Assembly: GCA_964371055.1 (NCBI GenBank)
Contig: CAYJLF010000001.1
Coordinates: forward strand, 124,001-188,000
DNA: 64,000 nucleotides
Source: CAYJLF01 sp964371055
GTDB taxonomy: Bacteria > Eisenbacteria > RBG-16-71-46 > CAIMUX01
Direction: 5' to 3'
Under the pieces are notes generated by a model. The model was given only the letters and a program-made list of their open reading frames with translations, searched no databases and was not told the origin of the DNA. Shown here piece by piece: positions 33,504-42,162 of this stretch. The first letter of the stretch is position 1, and every line of letters begins with the position of its first letter. The translations under genes and the position numbers were made by a program.

Positions 33504-35918
33504 ATGCCGGCAGTCGCACAGGGTCAGAAGAGCCACGAGCGCGGAACGGACCGCCGGGTCCGCCTGGTTGCAGTCCTCATGCTCCTCCTCGCCACGGCGG
33601 CGCCTGCTCCCGCCCAGACCGATCCGTGGGCGCCCGCCACGGCGGCTTCTCCGCCTTTGAACCTGATCCTCCTCTCGCTCGACACCACGCGCCAGGACTA
33701 CCTCTCCTGCTACGGATTCGCCCAGGCGACGACCCCGAATCTGGACCGGCTGGCGGCGGAGGGGATCCTCTTCCGGGACGCCACGACGCCAGTCCCGATT
33801 ACGCTACCGGCGCACGCGACGATGCTGACGGGCCTCTATCCCTTCGAACACGGGGTCCGCAACAACGGTTCGTTCGTCGTCCCCCCCGAAGCCACAACTC
33901 TGGCCGAGCTGCTGAAGGAGCAGGGATACGCCACGGGCGCCGTGATGGGGGCCTTCCCCCTCGAGAGCCGCTTCGGGCTCGCCCAGGGCTTCGACTTCTA
34001 TGACGACCGTTTCGCCTCCGCCAGCGCCGCGCTCGAAGGGGAGTTCACCCAGCGCCCGGCCGCCGAAGTCACCCGCGTCGGGCGGGAGTGGATCGCGAAG
34101 CAGACCGGACCGTTCTTCCTCTGGTGTCACTACTACGATCCCCACGCTCCCTACCGGCCGGTCGAGCCCCACGCCTCGAAGTTCCCCGCGGACGCCTACG
34201 CCGGAGAAATCGCCGCCATGGATGCCGCGATCGGCGACCTCATCAGCGACCTCAGAACCCGCGGCCTGTTGGAGCGCACGGTGATCATCGCCGCCGGCGA
34301 CCACGGCGAGGGACTGGGCGAGCACGAGGAGCGAACGCACACCATCTTCATCTACGCGACGACGCAGCGGGTCCCGTTCATCGTCCGCCTCCCCTCCTCC
34401 GGTCCGTTCGGAGGCGCGGCCTGGCGCGGGAAGAAGGTCGACGGGCTCGTCAACCTGGTCGATCTCATGCCGACCGCGTGGAACGCGCTGGGCCTGCCGC
34501 AAACGGCGCTCCCCGCGATGACCGGACAGAGCCTCCTGCCGCTCGTCCAGGGCGCGGCCCGGCCGCGGGAGTGGGTCTACCACGAGACCCTCGTGCCGAG
34601 CCTGGAGTACGGCGCCAGCGACCTGCGCGGCCTCGAAACGGCGGATTGGAAGTACATCCGCGCTCCGCGCGAGGAGCTCTACCATCTGCGCAAGGACCCG
34701 CACGAGCTGAAGAATCTCGCGGAGAAAGAGAAGGCGCAGGTCAGGACGATGCAGGCGCAGCTCGCGGAGGTGATCCGGGGCGAGGCCGGCGCGTCTCCCC
34801 GGACCGTCGATGCCGAGACGGCGGAGCGGCTGCGCAGTCTCGGGTATCTCGGCGGCACCGCAGACCTCTCCGGTGGCGGGCCGAAGGCCGACCCGAAGGA
34901 CATCGCGTGGGTCTACGAATCGATCAACCAGGCGCAGACCCTGGCGGCCCTGCGCCAGAACGCCGCCGCCCTGCGCCTGATCGACTCTGTGCTCACGGCG
35001 CACCCGAAGGCGCCGCTGGCGCAGCGGCTCAAGGGAACCTACCTGACCCGCCTCGGCCGCGGCGCAGAGGCGGTCAAGGTCTACGACGAGATCCTGGCGG
35101 CGTGCCACAACTGCCCCGACGAGACGCGGCAGCGCCAGGAGCGAGCCTCGGCCCTCTTCACCGCCGGCCGCGCGCCCGATGCGCTCCGCGAGGTCCGCGA
35201 CCTGCGCGCCCGGGCGCCCCGCGAGCAGGGGCTTTGGCTGCTCGAGGGAGAGATCCTCGAGGCGCAGAAGGATGTCGCCGGGGCCCGCACCGCCTACGCC
35301 AAGGAGGCGGAGCTCTACCCCCGTGAGCCGCTGCCCCAGGTCAAGCTGGGAAACCTCGAGCTGGCCCGCGGACGGAAGGCGGAAGCCGAGAAGGCTTACC
35401 GGCGCGCCCTCGAAATCAACCCGCGTTACAGCGACGCGCTCGTCATGCTGGCCGATCTGCTGGACTCACAGGGACGTGGCGCCGAGGGGACGACCTACAC
35501 CGAGCAGGCGATCGCCTCCAATCCGTTCCACCCGGGCGCCAATCTCCGCCGCGGGATCGACCTGCAGAAGGCCGGACGCAAGGACGAGGCGTTGAAGCAC
35601 TATCGCACGGCGCTCGCGGGTGAACCGGGCAACCCAACGATCCTCTTCCAACTCGGGACGCTCTACCGCGAGATGCAGCGCAACGACGACGCCGCTCGCG
35701 CTTACCAGCAAGCGATCGCCACCGGCCAGGCGCCGCAGGGGGCCTACTCCAACCTCGGGGTGCTGCACGCGATGCAGGGCCGTCTGACCGAAGCGGTGAA
35801 ACTCTGGGAGGAGGGGCTGCGCCGCGAGCCGAACGGACCGGCCGCCGAGGCGATCAAGTCGAATCTCGCGCGCGCGAAAGGGTCGCCCACGGCGCCGCCG
35901 GGAGCAGGGGGGAAGTAG
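33504..35918 (+). CDS. Exported alkaline-phosphatase-superfamily (sulfatase-like) protein with TPR domain
   Basis: An 804-residue protein; GGGAGG precedes the ATG. After a basic N-terminus comes a signal peptide (RLVAVLMLLLATAAPAPAQ). Residues 50-420 are a sulfatase-like domain: metal aspartate D60 in LLSLDTTRQDYLSCYG, HYYDPHAPYRP and AAGDHGEGLGEH. The C-x-P-S-R formylglycine motif is absent. The equivalent site reads PVPITLPAHATMLTG, which places T100 at the nucleophile position as in phosphodiesterase and phosphoethanolamine-transferase relatives. Residues 480-790 are TPR repeats (AYRRALEINPRYSDAL, LFQLGTLYREMQRND). It is likely a periplasmic or surface phospho-ester enzyme rather than a true sulfatase. 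Such fusions recur in Acidobacteria- and FCB-like genomes. Confidence 0.85.
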   Translation: MPAVAQGQKSHERGTDRRVRLVAVLMLLLATAAPAPAQTDPWAPATAASPPLNLILLSLDTTRQDYLSCYGFAQATTPNLDRLAAEGILFRDATTPVPITLPAHATMLTGLYPFEHGVRNNGSFVVPPEATTLAELLKEQGYATGAVMGAFPLESRFGLAQGFDFYDDRFASASAALEGEFTQRPAAEVTRVGREWIAKQTGPFFLWCHYYDPHAPYRPVEPHASKFPADAYAGEIAAMDAAIGDLISDLRTRGLLERTVIIAAGDHGEGLGEHEERTHTIFIYATTQRVPFIVRLPSSGPFGGAAWRGKKVDGLVNLVDLMPTAWNALGLPQTALPAMTGQSLLPLVQGAARPREWVYHETLVPSLEYGASDLRGLETADWKYIRAPREELYHLRKDPHELKNLAEKEKAQVRTMQAQLAEVIRGEAGASPRTVDAETAERLRSLGYLGGTADLSGGGPKADPKDIAWVYESINQAQTLAALRQNAAALRLIDSVLTAHPKAPLAQRLKGTYLTRLGRGAEAVKVYDEILAACHNCPDETRQRQERASALFTAGRAPDALREVRDLRARAPREQGLWLLEGEILEAQKDVAGARTAYAKEAELYPREPLPQVKLGNLELARGRKAEAEKAYRRALEINPRYSDALVMLADLLDSQGRGAEGTTYTEQAIASNPFHPGANLRRGIDLQKAGRKDEALKHYRTALAGEPGNPTILFQLGTLYREMQRNDDAARAYQQAIATGQAPQGAYSNLGVLHAMQGRLTEAVKLWEEGLRREPNGPAAEAIKSNLARAKGSPTAPPGAGGK

Positions 35919-35921
35919 GAA

Positions 35922-35966
35922 CTCTCCGCGCTGGGCCTCTCCGCACTGGGCCTCTCCGCGCTGGGC
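35922..35966 (+). repeat. Three tandem copies of a 15-bp unit
   Basis: The unit CTCTCCGCGCTGGGC occurs three times head to tail with one mismatch (A for G in the middle copy). It fills most of the 62-base gap between the convergent sulfatase-like and RND genes. It is followed by a CG-rich imperfect hairpin. The unit is a multiple of three, but neither gene reads through it. Confidence 0.85.
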
Positions 35967-35980
35967 CCCGGCGCGCGTGG

Positions 35981-38900
35981 CTAGGCCCGGGCCGGGTTCG
36001 CGCCCGACAGCGCCGCGTCCTCCGCCCCCTCTTCCTCCGTCTCCACCTTCGTGAATCGCGCCAGGAGCGACCAGACCACCGGCACCAGTACGAGGGTCAG
36101 AAAGGTCGAGAAGACCATCCCGCCCACCACCGAGATGCCGAGCGGCCGGCGCGACTCGGCGCCCGCTCCGAACCCGATCGCCAGCGGTAACACGCCGAAG
36201 ATGGTGGCGAAGCTCGTCATCAGGATCGGCCGCAGGCGGATCCGCGACGCTTCGACCACCGCCTCCCGCACCGATCGCCCGCGGGCGCGCAGCTGGTTCG
36301 CGAACTCCACGATCAGGATCGAGTTCTTGGTCGTCAGCCCGACCAGCATGACGAGTCCGATCTGCGAGAAGATGTTCATGCTCTGTCCGAAGACCCGGAG
36401 CGACACCAGTGCACCGACCACCGCCAGCGGCACCGAGAGCAGAATCGTCAGCGGATGGATGAAGCTCTCGAACTGCGCGGCCAGGACCAGGAAGATGAAA
36501 AGGACCGCCAGCGCGAAGAGAAAGACGAGCCGTCCGCTGGTCTCCCGGAACTCGCGCGACTGACCGGCCAGCGCGGTCTGGATCCCCGGCGGCAGGTCCT
36601 CGCGGGCGATCCGGTCGAGAGCATCCAGCGCCGTTCCCAGGTCGATGCCGGGCGCCAGGCTGGCGGTGATCGACGCCGAGCGGATCCGGTTGAAGTGGTT
36701 CAGTTCCTTCGGCGCCGCCGACTCCTGCACCGTGACCAGGTTGGCCAGCTGGATCAATCCGCCGCCGCCGCGCAGATAGATCTCGCGGATGACATCGGGG
36801 GTCGCCCGGCCCTCGGCCCGCACCTGGGCGATGACGTCGTATTGCCTCGATCCGCGTTTGAACTGCGACACCACCCGGCCGCCGAGAAGGGTCTCCAGCG
36901 CGCCGCCGATCTCGACGACCGACACTCCCTGGCCAGAGGCGCGTTCGCGGTCGATCGCGACCTCGAGCTGCGGCTTGTTGAGCTTCAGATCGGTGTCGAG
37001 GTTGACGAGGTAGCCGAGCTGCGACGCCTTCCCCATCATGATGCCGACCGCCTGTCCGAGCTCCTCGTAACTGTCGGCCTGCAGCACGTACTCGACCGGA
37101 TTGCTCGAGCCGCGGCCGCCCAGGCTGGGCGGGTTGACGACGAAAGCGAGCACGCCCGGAATCGAGAAGAGCTGCGGGAAGAGCGAGCGGACGATCTCCT
37201 GCTGCGACCGCTCCCGATCATCCCTCGGCTTGAGGTTCAGGAAGAGGAAGCCGTTGGTCACGCGTCCCGGTCCGCCGAACCCGAGGCCGACCGCGGAGAA
37301 GAGCCCTCGCCTCTCGGGCAGGGCGAGGAGCCGCCCTTCGACCTCGCGCATGTAGCGATCGGTATACTCCAGGGTCGCCCCCTCGGGCGCGACCACGATC
37401 CCGAACCCGACGCCACGATCCTCGGTCGGAACCAGCTCGCGGGGCAGCATCCGGTAGATCACCCCCGAAAGCGCGACGAGGACGACCGACGCGGCGATGA
37501 TGAGGAATCGCCGGCGGAGCGCCAGCCGCAACGTCCTCTCGTACAGCCGGTCCAGGAGCTCGAAGAAGGCGTCGAAGGAACGGTTCGCCCAGTTGTTCTT
37601 CGTGCTGTGCAGGGGCCGGAGCATCCGGGACGTCAACATCGGCGTCAAGGTCAGCGCCACGAAGCCCGAGAAGAAGACGGCCATCGCGACCGAGATCCCG
37701 AACTCGTTGAAGAGCCGGCCGACCGTCCCCTGCAGGAACGAGAGCGGCACAAAAACCGCCAGCAGCGAGACGGTTGTCGCCACCACGGCGAAGCCGATCT
37801 CCTTCGAGCCGTCGAAGGAGGCCCGGCGCCGGTCCTTCCCCATTTCGAGGTGCCGGTAGACGTTCTCCAGCACGACGATGGCGTCGTCCACCACGAGTCC
37901 GATGGCCAGCACCAGCGCCAGAAGGGTCAGGATGTTGATCGTGAAGCCGGCGAAGTAGGCCACGGCCAGGGCGCCCAGCACCGAGACCGGAATCGCCAGG
38001 GCGGGAATGATGGTAGCCCGCATGCTCTTCAGGAAGAAGAAGATCACGAGCACGACCAGGCCCATCGCGATCAGGAGCGTCTCCTGGACCTCGTGAATCG
38101 ACTCCTCGATGAAGACGGCCGAGTCGTAGGCGGTATCCAGCCGCATTCCCTCGGGCAGGCCCGTGGAGAGTCCCGGCAGCGCGCGACGGACCTCGTGCGC
38201 GACGTCGATGGTGCTCGCCCGGGTCTGCTTGACGACCCCGAGGCCGACCGCCGGGCGACCGTTGTAGCGGGCCAGGGAGCGATCGTCCTCCGCGCCCAGC
38301 ACGACGTCGGCGACATCGCGCAGGCGGACGGGACTCTCCCCTTCCTGACGGACGACGATGGCGGCGAACTCCTCCGCCGAGTCCAGCTCGCCCAGGGTCC
38401 GCACCGAGAACTCGCGCTCGGTTCCCTCGACCCGCCCGCCGGGAATTTCCCGGTTGGCGGCCTGGATCGCCCGCTCGACGTCGGCCGGGGTCAGCCCCTG
38501 CGCCGCCATCCGCATCGGGTCGAGCCACACCCGCAGGGCGTAGCGGCGTTCTCCGCCGATGAAGACGGAGCCGACGCCGGGGAGCCGCTGCAGTTTCTCC
38601 TTCAGCACCCGGTCGGCCAGGTCGGAGAGCTCCAGCCCATCGTGACGATCGCTCGAGAGGGCGATCCAGACGATCGGCTGGGCATTGACGTCCACCTTCG
38701 AGACGACCGGATCCTCGGCGGCGAGGGGGAGGGAGCCGCGCACGCGCGCCACCTTGTCGCGGACGTCGTTGGCGGCCTCGTCGACGTCGCGGGAGAGCTC
38801 GAACTCGATGGTGACGTTCGAGCCCTGCTCCCGGCTGGACGAGGTCATCTGCTTGATTCCCTCGACCGTGGCGAGGGTCTCCTCGAGGATGTCCGTGATC

Positions 38901-39085
38901 TCGGTCTCCACCACGGCAGGGCTGGCGCCGCGGTAGAACGTCGTCACGGAGACCACCGGCGGATCGATGTCGGGATACTCGCGGACGGGAAGACGCTGCA
39001 GGGCGACGACCCCGAAGACCACCACCACGAGACTGAGGACCGTGGCGAAGACCGGACGGCGGATGCTGATCTCGGAGAGCTTCAT
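35981..39085 (-). CDS. RND family efflux transporter permease (HAE-1/AcrB type)
   Basis: A 1034-residue inner-membrane pump with 12 helices and two large periplasmic loops. It starts MKLSEISIRRPVFATVLS, the standard HAE-1 opening. The helix-4 proton-relay motif is present in VLAIGLVVDDAIVVLENVYR, and the second-half GLTTKNSILIVEFANQLR and FATIFGVLPLAIGFGAGAESRRPLG are intact. With the adaptor and TolC genes beside it, it would expel hydrophobic or amphipathic compounds by proton exchange. Full length and no frame disruption. Its ATG overlaps the adaptor stop (ATGA). Confidence 0.95.
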   Translation of the reverse strand: MKLSEISIRRPVFATVLSLVVVVFGVVALQRLPVREYPDIDPPVVSVTTFYRGASPAVVETEITDILEETLATVEGIKQMTSSSREQGSNVTIEFELSRDVDEAANDVRDKVARVRGSLPLAAEDPVVSKVDVNAQPIVWIALSSDRHDGLELSDLADRVLKEKLQRLPGVGSVFIGGERRYALRVWLDPMRMAAQGLTPADVERAIQAANREIPGGRVEGTEREFSVRTLGELDSAEEFAAIVVRQEGESPVRLRDVADVVLGAEDDRSLARYNGRPAVGLGVVKQTRASTIDVAHEVRRALPGLSTGLPEGMRLDTAYDSAVFIEESIHEVQETLLIAMGLVVLVIFFFLKSMRATIIPALAIPVSVLGALAVAYFAGFTINILTLLALVLAIGLVVDDAIVVLENVYRHLEMGKDRRRASFDGSKEIGFAVVATTVSLLAVFVPLSFLQGTVGRLFNEFGISVAMAVFFSGFVALTLTPMLTSRMLRPLHSTKNNWANRSFDAFFELLDRLYERTLRLALRRRFLIIAASVVLVALSGVIYRMLPRELVPTEDRGVGFGIVVAPEGATLEYTDRYMREVEGRLLALPERRGLFSAVGLGFGGPGRVTNGFLFLNLKPRDDRERSQQEIVRSLFPQLFSIPGVLAFVVNPPSLGGRGSSNPVEYVLQADSYEELGQAVGIMMGKASQLGYLVNLDTDLKLNKPQLEVAIDRERASGQGVSVVEIGGALETLLGGRVVSQFKRGSRQYDVIAQVRAEGRATPDVIREIYLRGGGGLIQLANLVTVQESAAPKELNHFNRIRSASITASLAPGIDLGTALDALDRIAREDLPPGIQTALAGQSREFRETSGRLVFLFALAVLFIFLVLAAQFESFIHPLTILLSVPLAVVGALVSLRVFGQSMNIFSQIGLVMLVGLTTKNSILIVEFANQLRARGRSVREAVVEASRIRLRPILMTSFATIFGVLPLAIGFGAGAESRRPLGISVVGGMVFSTFLTLVLVPVVWSLLARFTKVETEEEGAEDAALSGANPARA

Positions 39086-40203
39086 CGGCCGCCTCCGGCC
39101 GCGGACCCATCTCCTGCGCCCCGACGGCTTTCGATCGGGGCCACGCGCGCGCCGGGATAGAGTTTCTGGTGTCCGGCCCGCACGACCATCGCGCCGTCTT
39201 CCAGGCCGTCCGTGATTTCGACCACGTCGGCCAGCCGCAGCCCCATGGTCACGGGGGTGCGCGCGACCGTGCTGTCGGCCGCCACGCGGTAGACGAACGC
39301 CTCGTTCCCCTCGACCACCACCGCCTCGCTGGGAATCGCAATCGCCTCCGCCCGGGCGGAGAGCTGGATCGATACGGCCGCCGACATCCCCGGCCGGAAG
39401 CGTCCTTCAGGGTTCTTCATCGTCGCCACGACCCGCGCGGTGCGGGTCTCGGGATCGAGCATCGACTCGACGACCGACACCGTTCCCTGCGCCTGGAGTC
39501 CCGGGTACGCATTCGAGCTGACGTCGATGACGGAGCCCGGCGCGACGAGCGCCAGCAGCCGCTCCGGCGCCGAGAAGATCACCCGGAGTTCCGCGATGCG
39601 CGACAGGCTGGTCATCGCCTCCCCGGCCCGCACGAAGGCCCCGGTGCTGATCCGCCTGGCACCCGTCACGCCATCGAAGGGAGCGGTCACCCGCGTCTTG
39701 GCCAGCCGCGTGCGCGCCAGGCTCAGGTCCGCCTCGGCGACCTTGAGGGCAGCGTCCGCGTCATCGAGATCCTGCTCCGAGCCGGCGTTCGCCTCCACGA
39801 CCTCGCGCACCCGCTCGAAGGCCGCTCGGCTCTGGTCGCGGAGCGCCTCGGCGCGTTTCACCTCCGCGGCCAGTTGCGCGTCGTCGAGACGCGCGATCAC
39901 GCCGCCCCGTCCGATCGGACGTCCCTCCGCGAACGGGATCTCCACCACGACCCCGTCGATCTCGGAGACGATCGTGACCGCCTCGCTCGCCTCGAACGAC
40001 CCGATCGTCGTGAACCGGTCTTCCATGGGGCCCCGCGTCGCGCGCGCGACTTCCACCGGAGTCGGCGGCAGGGCAAAGCCTCCCGGGCCGCCTCGCCCGG
40101 GAGGGCCGCCGGCCTTCTTCTCCCCGCAACCTGTCCAGGAGACCAGCGGCAAGGCGAGGAGGACCAGCCACCACCGCCCCACATCCAGGATCTGTCGGTT
40201 CAT
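39082..40203 (-). CDS. RND efflux periplasmic adaptor (membrane fusion) lipoprotein
   Basis: A 373-residue protein with a lipoprotein signal: LLALPLVSWTGCG, with cysteine at the lipobox end, and a Gly-rich linker. It has the HlyD/AcrA architecture: a barrel-sandwich half-motif (GVVVEIPFAEGRPIGRGGVIARLD), an alpha-hairpin coiled coil (residues about 110-165), the second lipoyl half (RVTAPFDGVTGARRIS) and beta-barrel and membrane-proximal domains (GRFRPGMSAAVSIQ). GAGGAGG lies just before the ATG at 40203. It couples the RND pump to TolC. Both flanking genes overlap it by ATGA. Confidence 0.94.
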   Translation of the reverse strand: MNRQILDVGRWWLVLLALPLVSWTGCGEKKAGGPPGRGGPGGFALPPTPVEVARATRGPMEDRFTTIGSFEASEAVTIVSEIDGVVVEIPFAEGRPIGRGGVIARLDDAQLAAEVKRAEALRDQSRAAFERVREVVEANAGSEQDLDDADAALKVAEADLSLARTRLAKTRVTAPFDGVTGARRISTGAFVRAGEAMTSLSRIAELRVIFSAPERLLALVAPGSVIDVSSNAYPGLQAQGTVSVVESMLDPETRTARVVATMKNPEGRFRPGMSAAVSIQLSARAEAIAIPSEAVVVEGNEAFVYRVAADSTVARTPVTMGLRLADVVEITDGLEDGAMVVRAGHQKLYPGARVAPIESRRGAGDGSAAGGGR

Positions 40204-41831
40204 CGATTCCTCCTCGATCCGCCCGCGTTCGCTTCCATAGCTTCGTTCCCGGTCAGCCGCTCCAGTTCCGCGGCGGAGCGGGCCGCGCGCACCAGGGCGC
40301 GCGAGTACCGCTGTTGCGCGGCCGCGAGATCGGCTCCCAATCGGACCAGCTCGAACGCGGTGCTGCGCCCCGCACGATACTCCAGCGTGCCGATCCGGAC
40401 CTGTTCCTGCGATGCCTCGACGCCCGCGCGAGCCAGGTCCAGCCGTTCGGCACCACCCTCGACCTCGCGCCACGCTGCCCGGACCGCTTCGTCGAGCGAC
40501 CGGCGGCCGGCCTCCCAGGCCTCTTCCGCGCGGCGCAGCTCCGCCCGGGCCGTCGCCCGCCGGGCGCGCCCCTCGTGCAGTCCGACCGGGATCGTCAGAC
40601 GCAGCCCGGCGCTCCAGGAAGGATGATCGCGCCCGGTCGCTTCCCCGATCGCATCGCTCCAGGCCCCGCTCTCCGCCACCAGAAGCGTGTCGCCGCCGAA
40701 GACGATCCCGCGCGGCGTACCGGCCAGGCCGCGACCGCCGATCGACCCGAAAAGATCGAGCGCCGGCAGGGCATCCCAGGTCGCTCCGCGCGCGCGCGCG
40801 CGGGCCGCCTCTACCTGCCGCTCGAGGGCACGCAGGACGAAGTTGGTCCGCCGCGCCCGCGCCAGCAGTGAATCGATCGGCTGCGCCGGCGGGATCACGG
40901 GCGGCTCATCGACCGGGTGAAAGCGCGACCATCGGCTCTCGGGACGGCGACCGATCAGACTCGCGAGTCGGTCCGACGCCGATTCGACCTGGTCCCGGCG
41001 ATCCAGCACCGCCTGCTCCTGCTCCGCGAGGAAGACCCTCGCGTTGGCCACCTGTCCGGGCCCCCCCAGGCCGGCCCGAGACCGCACCTGAGCCTCGTCC
41101 GCGAACGACCGCGCGCGATCCCGGATGAGCTGCTGCACGGCGAAGTCCCGCTCCGCGGCATAGAGCTCCCAGTAGGTCCCGATCACGGTCGCCCGGGTCA
41201 GAAGGAGCGCGTCGCGCCAGGCCGCTTCGGCCGCCTCCTCCGTGCGCGACGTCGCGGCGTACTCGGCCCAGGCCGCCGGCCCGAAGCCTTTGAGCAGCGG
41301 CTGCACGACGTCGATTCTCCCCTCGGCATCGACCTGCGGGTTCAGGGCGGCGAAGGAGGAATTCGTCTCGGTCCGGGTGGCGTTCACCGAAGCCGAGAAC
41401 TCGGTGCCGATGGGGAGGCGCCAGCGTAACCCGGTCGAGGCGAAGCTCTCTTCGGGTCGCAGGACCGAGCCTCCGGCGAAAGGGGACGCGGAAGGGATCT
41501 CGTCCCGCGAACGCGAGATCTCCGCGTCCAGCTCGGGCCAGAACCTCCCCCCTTCGCGGCCGCGCGCCGCCTCCGCCGCCCGCCAGGCCGCTTCGGCGGA
41601 ACCGAGCGCGGTGGAGTTGCGGAACGCCGCCTCCAGCGCGTCCTCGAGCGTCAGGCGATCGCCGTCCATCGCCGCCAGGGTCGCGGCGAGCGCGCTGTCA
41701 GGAGCGGTCCCGGACAGGGGGGGCGGCAACTCGGCGCGCGAAGACCCGCCTCGCGCCAACAACGCGACCAGCGCCAGAACCCAGACCGGTCGCACGAATT
41801 CGCGCGCGGAGACCGCGAAGATCATTCTCAT
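40200..41831 (-). CDS. TolC family outer membrane channel
   Basis: A 543-residue outer-membrane efflux protein with a signal peptide (FVRPVWVLALVALLARGG) and two OEP repeats of long helices: LTLEDALEAAFRNSTALGSAEAAW, quoted here through its LTLEDALEAAF core, and PIGLHEGRARRATARAELRRAEE-type helices near the end. It forms the trimeric exit duct of the RND pump downstream. The start is uncertain: the ATG at 41831 gives a good signal peptide, while GGAGGGGG lies 14 bases upstream, and an in-frame ATG at 41852 is the alternative. It is the first gene of the pump operon. Confidence 0.9.
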   Translation of the reverse strand: MRMIFAVSAREFVRPVWVLALVALLARGGSSRAELPPPLSGTAPDSALAATLAAMDGDRLTLEDALEAAFRNSTALGSAEAAWRAAEAARGREGGRFWPELDAEISRSRDEIPSASPFAGGSVLRPEESFASTGLRWRLPIGTEFSASVNATRTETNSSFAALNPQVDAEGRIDVVQPLLKGFGPAAWAEYAATSRTEEAAEAAWRDALLLTRATVIGTYWELYAAERDFAVQQLIRDRARSFADEAQVRSRAGLGGPGQVANARVFLAEQEQAVLDRRDQVESASDRLASLIGRRPESRWSRFHPVDEPPVIPPAQPIDSLLARARRTNFVLRALERQVEAARARARGATWDALPALDLFGSIGGRGLAGTPRGIVFGGDTLLVAESGAWSDAIGEATGRDHPSWSAGLRLTIPVGLHEGRARRATARAELRRAEEAWEAGRRSLDEAVRAAWREVEGGAERLDLARAGVEASQEQVRIGTLEYRAGRSTAFELVRLGADLAAAQQRYSRALVRAARSAAELERLTGNEAMEANAGGSRRNR

Positions 41832-42080
41832 AAGACAGGACACCCCCTCCATCGAAGAGCAGAGCCCGCGCGGCGGGCGGGAGGATCTCTCCAGGCCGAC
41901 CGGGTTGGATGCACGCGGGCCGGCGGCGGGCAGTTCTCAGAACGCCACCGGGGCCTGATCGTGGGATCCAGGCGGAAAGCCCGACGCCCGCCGGCCGTCG
42001 CACCGGGCTCGGAGCGCCGGACATTCTGGCACTTTTCCCTGCCGACCGCACGCTCTGCCTTCTCTCTCACCGATAGGCGC
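41832..42080 (-). other. Leader region upstream of the pump operon
   Basis: Part of a 331-base gap between tolC and the CoA-transferase gene. Beyond the terminator annotated separately at 42081-42120 I see no gene, no convincing -35/-10 pair and no regulator binding palindrome. A run of CG-rich inverted sequence near 41870-41880 is probably incidental. Confidence 0.4.
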
Positions 42081-42120
42081 CAAAGAAAGTCCCCCCGGAC
42101 CGTCCTGCCGTCCGAGGGGA
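42081..42120 (-). terminator. Rho-independent terminator after the CoA-transferase gene
   Basis: On the minus strand a 10-bp stem with one mismatch (CCCCTCGGAC / GTCCGGGGGG), a nine-base loop and the T-rich tail ACTTTCTTTGG. It lies about 45 bases after the CoA-transferase stop and before the pump operon. Confidence 0.7.
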
Positions 42121-42162
42121 TTCCTGTGACTCTCCGGTCGACCCGGAGGGTGCGGTGCGCCG

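Noticed and set aside
36455..39160. A 901-codon plus-strand open frame across the RND permease gene
   Set aside because: The minus strand encodes a complete AcrB-type pump with all motifs; the plus frame is its antisense shadow.
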